64,000 nt of DNA, from contig JAVGWX010000009.1 in assembly GCA_036924085.1 (NCBI GenBank), forward strand, positions 59,250,331 to 59,314,330. Reading direction: 5' to 3'. Positions within the stretch are counted from its first letter, which is position 1, and each line of letters starts with the position of its first letter. Under the pieces are notes generated by a model, which searched no databases, was not told the DNA's origin, and was given only the letters and a program-made list of their open reading frames with translations. A program made the translations under genes and the position numbers. This document shows, one piece after another, positions 23,240 to 33,400 of this stretch. This DNA comes from Ariolimax columbianus (taxonomy: Eukaryota > Mollusca > Gastropoda > Stylommatophora > Arionidae).

Positions 23240-23765
23240 ATTTGACTCTATTTAAACATATGGCCTGCCTTGCCAGTACGTCCCTGGTCATCAACTCTTA
23301 CAGCAGGCTGAAGACATCATCATCATCTTGTCGCATGTTCTTGGCAGAACGTTGCTGTCATCACAGCTATTCGATGGGAATCTCAATCAGCAGTCAGTCT
23401 ACTCGCCTGCTTCATGTTCATGTTTGAGGTGTCCTTGATGTTCTGTGTCCATCTACACCTAGGTCGACCTCTGCCTCATCTTCCTGAAACAATGCCGTCC
23501 AGAACTGCTTTTCCAGGCTGTCATGGCGTTTCATGTGTCTGAAAACCTGAGTTTCCGAGACATAACGTGGTTTATAAGCCACTTCTCTTCAATACTCAGA
23601 TCTTGCAGGATGACTTTATTTGTGATTTTCTTTACCCAATGTATTTTTAGGATTCATCTGTAGCATTTTGTCTCAAAAGCCCTGACACTCTTTCTTAATA
23701 TTTGTGTGATGATCCATGTCTCACATCCTTACATTGTAAGCAGGATTATGCATGTTCTGAGGATC
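23240..23765 (-). pseudogene. LINE RT C-terminal relic
   Basis: The minus strand shows decayed CETWIITQILRKSVRAFETK, CYRxILKIHWVKKITNKV, ILQDLSIEEKWLINHVMS and KLRFSDT. This is the post-thumb region of a RTE/BovB-like LINE. Stops and frameshifts throughout. Confidence 0.65.
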
Positions 23766-23769
23766 TACA

Positions 23770-24230
23770 ATTTTATTCTTTATTTGTAATAAGCCACACA
23801 TTTTGCATACTATTCAGTATCTGCATCATGATGAACAATCGTCTCCTTATTTCCCTTGCACAGTCCCCATCTTTTGTTATATCAGGGGGACATCAGTTTG
23901 TAGACATCAGGGGGTGGGAAGCGACCCACTTCATCATGCCCCACCACTGCAACCGTCCTAGCACCACCTGGTTATGTCAAATTGGAAAGACATCATCCTC
24001 AGTTCATGCCGCTTGGGACTCAAATCACTCATGGACGGTTATGTGATGGGACCTAAGCAATCTACCTACTTACCTATACAATCTCAATTACATCCTGATA
24101 TAACCAGAAAGACTGTCTACTTTTGAAACATAAAAACAGTTATCACATTATAAACATTACCATAGCATTTTCACGATTTCTTGTGTTTTTCTGAGAATAA
24201 AAATAAATGAATGCACACCCAGACTGCCAA
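23770..24230. other. intron DNA next to the last visible p38 exon
   Basis: No recognised repeat. I looked for the p38 C-terminal exon (a Glu-Val-x-x-Phe-x-Pro-Pro type ending) on the minus strand and did not find it. Confidence 0.4.
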
Positions 24231-24236
24231 ACTCAC

Positions 24237-24410
24237 TTCTCCATCCTTCGGTATTGCAACCCAAGGCCTCAAAAGAACTGTCAAACACTTCAGCTGTAGG
24301 CTCATCTTCAGGGTCATGGTATTTGACAACATAAGGATGCTGTAAGGCTTCGTCAACAGAAATTCTGGTATCTGGATCAAGGTCAAGCATCCTTTCCAGA
24401 AGATCAATGG
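24237..24410 (-). CDS. MAPK14-like: p38 MAPK exon (C-lobe end, docking segment)
   Basis: 174-nt exon. It completes an Ala codon, then [38 protein letters not shown] (common-docking acidic patch) and [16 protein letters not shown]. It ends at donor GTGAGT (24236-24231), where p38 exons also break after the Trp-Lys pair. The remaining C-terminus, about 20-30 residues in relatives, is missing from the visible frame. A stop occurs only in intron read-through. Confidence 0.94.
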
Positions 24411-27400
24411 CTGTGTAGATGAAGATTAAAGATTCATGACATGACTGGTAAGTTTTAGTTGTGAGACAATGTAGAGCCAAATATTGGTTTGATATTGCCA
24501 AAGGTTGAAATAAAATGTACTCTAGTTATCTGAATGAGTGATGCAATGAACATGAATTTGTCTATTCGGCTTCATAGGAGTAGAGGTCTTTAACTATTAG
24601 GCCGGATACAAATATAAATTGTTTTTTAAATTGTTTTTTTCCCAATATGAAGAGCATTGCACTTAAGACTAATTAACAGAATGGCACTGAAGACAATTTA
24701 ACAGAATGTCCCTGAAGACAATTTAACAGAATGGCATAAAAAACAATTTAACAGAATGGCACTGAAGACAGTTTAACAGAATGGCATAGAAAACAATTTA
24801 ACAGAATGGCACTGAAGACAATTTAACAGAATGGCATAGAAGGCAATTTAACAGAATGGCACTGAAGACAATTTTACAGAGTGTCCCTGAAGACAATTTA
24901 ACAGAATGGCACTGAAGATAATTTAACAGAATGGTACTGAAGACAATTTTACGGAATGTCCCTGAAGACAATTTAACAGCACAAAACTGAACACAATTAA
25001 TGGGAGATTTGAATAAAAAATCACTAATACAGAAAGTTGTACAGGTCCATGATAGTTTGCACCAGTTAGCATCTCACAAGAGAATGATATGTGCAACTCA
25101 AGAACATGCCTTAAAACCATGCTTGCCACAAATTCTGCTGATAATTAAAACAATTCTTCTCCTTCTTAGTTGCTCCTCTTCAACCACTGGAGGTGTAAAG
25201 GTTATTTATTGTATATACATGCAATCTAGTGTACAAACAAATAAACAGATAGGCTTGTTGTGATCCCTAAAGATCCATAAAATATAATAATTCTCAAACA
25301 AATCATCAAAACAATGATAACAATCATAGGATATGACAAAAACTGAAAACCAAAATACTTACCTAGTTCATTGGCACCAGCAAAGTATTTGCGATAATCT
25401 TTCTTTTTTTGCTTCGGTAAAGACCTGATGTAGTTTTGAGCCTGAGAATTAAAATAACAAACATATAGCCTCTATTTCTCCTTAAAATATATGAGGAACA
25501 TTATTACTTGGCACATAGGAGGAATAATTATTTAAAAATCACTGTGGTATGTGATTCTTTAATATCTTTTTTATCCTCTCTCAAATAATCACATTGAAAA
25601 TAATCACATTGGGCTGCAAATGCAGCACCGTGAATGAACTGATAGCGGTCAGAGATTCATAGCTGACTACTAGCATCAAAGGCAGCTAACCAAAGCTGAT
25701 CAAGACTCTATTCTGTCTTCAAGCTGTGGACCTAGAAACAAGTTGCAAACCCAGTACCCAAAATAGCAGGCTACACTTGGAAAGTCTAGAGAAGAGAACA
25801 GGGATCACAGAGAAAAGGCAAACCCAGTACCCAAAATAGTCAACCGGTCATCCCACCTCATAAACAAAGCTTTCATCTAGTACAATGAAGTCTCCAACAC
25901 TTCATCCATGACAGCAGTATCTGCTATGGGACTATATTTACCTTCTCATGCTTACTTTTCTTCAGTTTAGGTTTTGCTTCACCTTGCCTGCTTATTTCTA
26001 TGCACCTTGCGTGCGAGCATGACCCACTGTATATTTACTATATAGAATTTTCAACTGTCACTATCTGAGTACTTCTGTCAGGATGTATGTAAAAAATTAT
26101 ACATCAAAAACAGTTTTTAAAAATTTAAAAATAAAATGAGTTTTGTTATATTAAAAATGAAAAGGAATTCGTTATTTTAAAAGTTCTACAATTTGACTTT
26201 AAAATGTTTTATGAGCATATCATGATTTTGCAAGTATGCATTTTATCACGTCTTTGCTTTATCTCCTTGCTTTTTCCTGTTTTATTTACTTCCACCTCCA
26301 GATCTCGTCTCCATGTATTCCTTGGTCTGCCTATGCCTCTCCTTCTCTGGAAGTTCCATCACAGGGATTGCCTGGGGATGCTGAACTGAGGCTTTTTCAA
26401 TGTGTGACCCATCCATCTCCACTTTCTTCCAAAGATTTCCTGTTCCAATTTACCTTGTCCCACTCTCTCCCACAGTTTGTAACTATTGTCAAACCATTTT
26501 ATACCAAGAATCTTTCTCAAGCATCTGTTGACAAAACCCTGCACTCTCCTGTCATTGCTTTTGGTCATCCTCCAGGTTTCCGTTCCATACAGCAGGACTG
26601 ACTAGGGAGAGCATTAGGTCCACGCCCTCTGTGTATGGTGCGTTTTTTCTTCCTCATGTTCTGAGGAAGACATATCCACTAAACAACAGAAAAAAGAGAG
26701 GTAATACATATTCTGTGTATGAGGTAGTCTAGGTTTAAAAAGGAAAGCTTTAGAAATAATACCTTATTCATGATGTAGAAAATAAAAGTCTCAATAACTC
26801 ATTTTCTCAGGTATCAAGAAGAAAAAGTAACAATACACTAGTCAACAAATGTATGTTGTTGTTTGAAACTACTTGAGCTGAATTTTGACATTTTTTTGGC
26901 AGCAGATTACAGTAGAGATCCCAATTTCATGCCTCTATGGCATAGTGAAAATGTGGTATTAGGCTTATATTTTTCTTGACGAACGACAGAGAAGGAATGA
27001 TGCAGTCAACAACATCATAGCAGCTGCCTTTACCTTCCCAGATTATTCTGGCACCAAATTTTTTTAAGGCTGGGTGGATCCTGGGAGCTGTTTGCATTTG
27101 GGGAAAAATCCCGTACCTGCAAAGTCCCAGTGCTCTAATCCCTGCACTACCTCAGCTTCCACAGCAGATTACAGTGGCTCTTCTTATATCCCGATATATT
27201 TAGGAGAAATTTAGGCGGTGGACTGGGTCTTCCTGGCTGTAGTGCAGTGGGAGACTCCTTAGTAAGCTTATAACTGTGAGGATCACAGTGTCAATCTTTA
27301 CCTCTTTGGCCAGACTGCTGTGACACTGCCTGTTTCCAGCAGCAGGAACGAGGATGTGAGGTGGGATCTCTTGATCAGTGTGTTTCACCTAGTCTTGGTT

Positions 27401-30400
27401 ACTCTTCACTCAAAATAATGTATATTATAGCAGTAGAGTGTTTTACATAAAAACCTACATCTTTACTGGCAATTTTCTTCATGAATTCATCGGGTGGTTT
27501 TCCAACGAGATCTAAGATTTTGTTCAGTTGATCTATGTCTGAAATCTGAGGTTAAGAACAATCTGAAGTGTGTGGCTATTAAAATGATTATTAAAACATG
27601 CTAGTAAATCACATGTGCAAGTAAGGACAGTTTCAAATCATACCTTTAACCTTTTGAGATGAAAACCTTTACACTTTATACTATATTCTTCCTAAAACAG
27701 ACCATTAAAATTGGATGAAAAAAAAAATGTATTTCTAAATGTTAGAAAGATCAAAAATTTGAAAAGAACAAATAGTAATTATTTAAAATATTTATATAAA
27801 ACTTGACATCTCTGAAACTTTAGATGGAATACTATTTTAATCAAGGACTGCATATAGAAAAGCAGATTAGATTAAAACATCTACATAAACGAATATTGAA
27901 TGGATTGAATTTATAATTTGTTTTAGCTTTAATCACTGTTGTGGTACCTGGTGTGGAAAGAATAGAGCCCTGCAAAACATGCCATAAAAGGTTGTTGAAG
28001 AAGATATTGAAACTGTCATTAGAAGTGGGCGGATGCAGGATTCGTGTATTGGGGTTACCTGCAGTTGTTATCCTATGTGAAAAGATGAAATGCATAATGA
28101 TGATGTTAGCCTTAACTTTTAACACCCTAAGCCTTGAAACCGGAAATATATATTTATTGGAGCAGGGATCTACCTCTTTCCACCTCATACATAATTTCTT
28201 TGCAAAACAATTTTATTATTCTAATATTTAAAAAAAATAAAGATTGAGTTAGACAGAATAATGCTAGGGTTTCTTCTTCTTCTTCTTCTTCGTTCTCAAT
28301 CTCTCACTACCAAACCCTGGAAGGGTAAGTAGCAGAATGTAGTCCAGAGAATGGAATACGTTGTGTTGTAGTTTACAGCTTGGCTGCGATATTTGCACCT
28401 TTCGGTCCAACATATCCGACTTCAGCAAGCATTTTTTGAGTACCGGGTTAGTATTCCCTCTCCGATCCTTTCTCCTTAGCCAGTCTGCCCTGCTGCAGCC
28501 TGTTATCCAGGATCACCGCGTGGAGGTGTAGAAGGGTCTTGGCAGCTATGGTTCGCTGGTCCTGACGCTAGCAGTTAGCTATGGGTAGCTGACCACTGCA
28601 GCTCATGCGCTGCTCAGCGTCTTGATCCCGCTAGGGTTTCTGACAAATATATTGTGGTTTTAACAGTATTTTACTATATTCCATAAATGATGTTGCTGTA
28701 AAGGATACGATCTACTCCTTTGAACAATGGCTTTCTTGTAATCATCTCTCCAAGGATGCATCCAACAGACCACATGTCAACTGAAAGAAGAAATGTACAA
28801 CATGACTGATTAATAATGGTATTGAAAAAAGCCGGATAGTAAATGAGATTTATGATAATATATGGGAAGGAAGACTAACGTGTGGTCAGACACAACATAC
28901 TGATCAGACATGTTAGTCAGGGTCAGGCAAAATATTCTGGCCAAGATCCTCACCTAAGCTTCCTCATAGCCCTCTCTGGAAATGGGCTGTTTTCATGGAA
29001 GCCTGGCTAACGGGGTGAGGGATGAACGTAATCCCTGTAGTAGTGAGTGACATGCAGATGAAGACAAACATAGCACAATCATTTGGAGGACCTCGGTCCA
29101 CCTTCATCAGCATGCTCAGGATGTGAGTAAAGCTTCTGCAACTTGCCACTTAACGTCCTTTTCAGGGTGCACAAAAGATTAAACCTACTTATTGTGGGAA
29201 TTCAAAAGTTGCACTACATGATAATATATACAAAGAAAAATTAGCAGATACAAAAGAAAATGAAGAATATAGAAAATGTAGGTGCCAAATCAGATAGTAA
29301 AGGTGCTCATAAGAGGAAACTAAGGAGCAAAAGTAAAATAATGATGTTGTTTGAAGCTGCTCATGGTGAGTTGAGATAACCCTTGATGATGTTTCCTTGG
29401 CAGCCAGTTACAGTGGCTCTTCGTACATCCCAAGGCGTACTTCAGAAGACAGATTGTGGTCTTCTTGGCTGTAATTTAGGCTCCTCAATACGCTCACCAT
29501 CATGGAGATTACACCATTGACCTTGTTGGCCAGACTGCTGTGACACAGCCTGTTTCCAGGAGCACAAATGGGGACATGAGGTGAAGGCTTCATTGTTTTT
29601 TTTCACTTAATGTTTCTTCTTCTTCATCGATCAACTGATGCTATACTTCTATTCAGGTGAGGTTCACGATCAACTGATGCTATACTTCTATTCAGGTGAG
29701 GTTCACGATCAACTGATGCTATACTTCTATTCAGGTGAGGTTCACGAAGGAGACTGTGTGTTTCAGGTCTTCGCTGGTACCCCACAGCTTTTTGAGCATG
29801 GTTGCTCCCCCCCTCTCTTTGGTCTGCATAGGTAGGGCAGTATTGCTGAATATATTCTGGTGTTTGCTTGGGTGCTCCACAATTGTTTCACTTAACCAAG
29901 ATTACTCTTCGTGCTCATAAAATAAGAATAAAAAAAGAAAGAAATATAAGTTAAGAATGAAAAGAAAAAGAAGATAATAATGAAAACAAAAAGGAAATAA
30001 TAACGGAAATACCAAGAAAAAAAGTTAACAGAAGATTAAAAAATCCAGATGGCGAACATGACAATGACATTTAAGGAAAAATGATTTTCATCAGAAAAAG
30101 TTACAATCTCAACAACAGAAGTCGGCTTCAATAAATTTTCAATATCTTCTATCTTTTACTTTGACAGTACATTATTCTAGCTTTTCACATCCTATTGAAC
30201 TATTTTTCTTTTGTGTGATCAACCTCTACTTTTCCTGTCAGTATGGTTTTCAGTAAGGTGGTACCAATCTTTAAATATAAGTGCCTGACTGTGGTGTAAT
30301 TAATTTGTTCATGACATACTTATTGGATTCTTTTCACGAGATTTCCCTGATTGTCCTGCATATCTGTTTCTTCAGAGATTCATTTCTCTCCTCCAACTGT

Positions 30401-33400
30401 TTTGTTCACTCTTCATGTCATTATGACAATGACACTAAACAGAGATGACCACAAAGAAAATGACACCAGTCAAAGATACCCATAAGCTGGAAAAATAAAA
30501 CGGAAAGTCTAAACCTGGACAAAGACGGGAACAAGCTATGGAAGCTAGTCAGAGCCATAAACGACGAAACCCCGTCAAATAAACAAATTACTATCAAGCA
30601 AGGCGAGAACTTGATCACAGGTAAGAAAGCCGCAAACGCCTTTGTCGATCACTATGCCAGAGCAAACTACATCGAGGTCCCTGCAGATAAGCATACAGAC
30701 ATTAGCAAAGAGCTAAAGGGACACGAAAACATGAATACGGCTCCTGAAGAGCACATGATGGCCAAACTAACAATGCGCGAAATGGAAGAGGCTATGAGAA
30801 CACTAAAGAAAAGGAAATCTCCTGGAAAAGACGGGATAACAAACGAAATGCTGATGGGGCTGGGCCAAACAGCGAAGAGGAAACTGCTATCGGTCCTGAA
30901 CCAAAGCTGGAAAAGGGGAATTGTACCACAGGCATGGAAAGATGCAATACTGGTACCAGTACCAAAAACAGGAAAGGACAAAACAGATCCAAATGGATAC
31001 AGGCCCATAAGCCTACTGAGCTGTGTCGGCAAGCTGATGGAACGGATGATAAACACCAGACTGATGTGGCATCTGGAAGAAAAACGAATACTAATTCCAC
31101 AGCAAGCCGGCTTTAGACAGCACAGATCCACTGAGGACCAGGTCATCCTCATAGCCCAGGAGATAGAAGATGCCTATCAGGCACAGAAACACACAGTAGC
31201 TGTTTGGGTGGATCTGGAAAAGGCATTTGACAAAGTCTGAAAAAATGGACTTAGAGTCAAGCTAAGAAGAAGTGATGTCTGTGGGAAGATGTACAAGTGG
31301 ATCAACCACTACCTCAAACAAAGAACGGCCAGAGTCCAAGTACAAGGGCAGATGAGCAAAAAGGTGACACTCGAGCAGGGAGTACCCCAAGGGGGAGTAT
31401 TGTCACCCACACTCTTCCTGGTATATATAAACGATATTACAGAGAATATACCAAGAAGAGTCCATAGCTCAATGTTTGCAGACGATCTGGCTATGTGGAC
31501 CTCTGAAAAGAATCTCACCATAGCAAGAAATCGGATGCAAACGGCCCTAACATCGCTGGAAGAGTGGGCGAACTCATGGCTGGTCAAAATAAACGAGGAG
31601 AAAACCACATGCACAATATTCTCGCTTTCATTAAAACCCCAAAGTACCAAATTACGTCTAAATGGCAAAATCCTGCAGCCAAACGACAACCCAACCTATC
31701 TGGGAGTGACATTTGATCGGCGCATGACATGGAAAAGTCAGATTGAGAGAAACCGAATGAAAGCCAGAGAAAGAATGGCAATAATGAGGAAACTTGCTGG
31801 CACAAGCTGGGGAGCAGACGAAGGCATACTAAAAAAACTGTACACTGGAAGAGTGATACCAGTTCTCGAGTATGGCATTGCGGCATGGACAACAGCAGCG
31901 AAGGCGAACTTCGATAAAGTTAACAAACTTCAAAACCAAGCCATGAGAATTATAACAGGTGGCATGAAGTCAACGCCAATTGTAGAACTTGAAAAGATTA
32001 CAAAACTGCAATCCATGACCGATAGAAGAGACTGCAGAGCCCAGCTGCAGTCAGAGAAACTCCGAAGACTGACTGACCATCCAATGCACCAGAGACTAAA
32101 CAATTTGGGAAATGGGAAACTAAAGCGGAGAAACTTTGCAGAAATAGCCAAAGCAAAGATGCACGAAGATCCCATAAACGCACTAACAACACCAAAACCC
32201 ATCACTACTGTACGAAAACCTACCTGGAGGCAGGATATATTTCCAGAGGTGGTAGAAAATATACCAGGTATTGCAAACAAAAACTGCCAGACTGAAAAAG
32301 AAAGGAGAGATACTACCCTAAGCTTCATAAAGAAAAGCTACCCAAGCATGGACTGGACCCATGCATACACCGACGGTTCTGTAACAAACACTACACAGAA
32401 CGGAGGGGCAGGAGCATTCCTGAACCTACCAAATGGCAAAAAAATAACACTGTCATTCGCTACTGGTAAGTACACAAGCAATTTCAGAGCGGAGGCAGAG
32501 GCACTGAGGGCGGCAGTGGAAGAAATGGTGACACACAGTGAAAATGAGAGCCATATAGTCCTGCTGACAGATGCTCTCGCCGTAGTCACAGCGCTAAAAA
32601 GCCAGAAAAACACTGAGCTCAATGACTTAAGAGCAGCACTCTGCAAACTGTGCCAGCAGTCCGCACCAAAAAGGGTAGTGGTACAGTGGGTTCCGTCACA
32701 CTGCAACATCCAAGGCAACGAGGAGGCAGACAGACTGGCAAAAGAAGGTGCAAGACTACCACAAACAGATACCAGTATGACGTACGAAGAGTCAAAACGG
32801 CTTATCAAAGCCAGATACATGACCAAATGGGAAACCGAACATACTGGTTACACCAAAAACGATGCCTATTACCAGTTGAACCGAAGAGAGCAGGTCGTTG
32901 TCTTCAGACTTCGCACTGGCCACAACAGACTGAGGTACCACCTATTCAACAAATTGAAGATAGGGTGTACCGACGAATGCCCGTGCGGTACTGGTAAAAT
33001 GACCGCTGAACCTCTGCTGCAGAACTGCCCGACATACGAGGATCAGAGAGAGCAGATGTGGCCATTACCAGTGGAACTGCAAGACAAGCTCTATGGCAGT
33101 GGCGAGAGCCTCAGGATGACCGCCGCTTTTTTCGAAAAAATAATGGTTACTGTCTGACTGCGTACGCAGAAGAAGAAGAAGAAGAAAGATACCCATACAC
33201 ATAATCACACCAAATAAAGATGACCATGAAAACAGTGGACACCAAAAAGATGAACATCATGATAATGACACCAAACAAAGATGACCATACATATTATGTC
33301 ACCAATTGTGGCTGTGAGGAAAAAGTAGTGCCGCAGTGACTGTCTGCTAGCTACCGATTGACTTGATTTCTATGCTATATAAGGCTGGACACAATCAGCT

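Noticed and set aside
29638..29835. Plus frame with three [15 protein letters not shown] repeats
   Set aside because: Antisense reading of the 39-bp triplication of a minus-strand LINE end.
30667..32826. Minus-strand frames of up to 162 codons
   Set aside because: Antisense shadows of the LINE ORF on plus.
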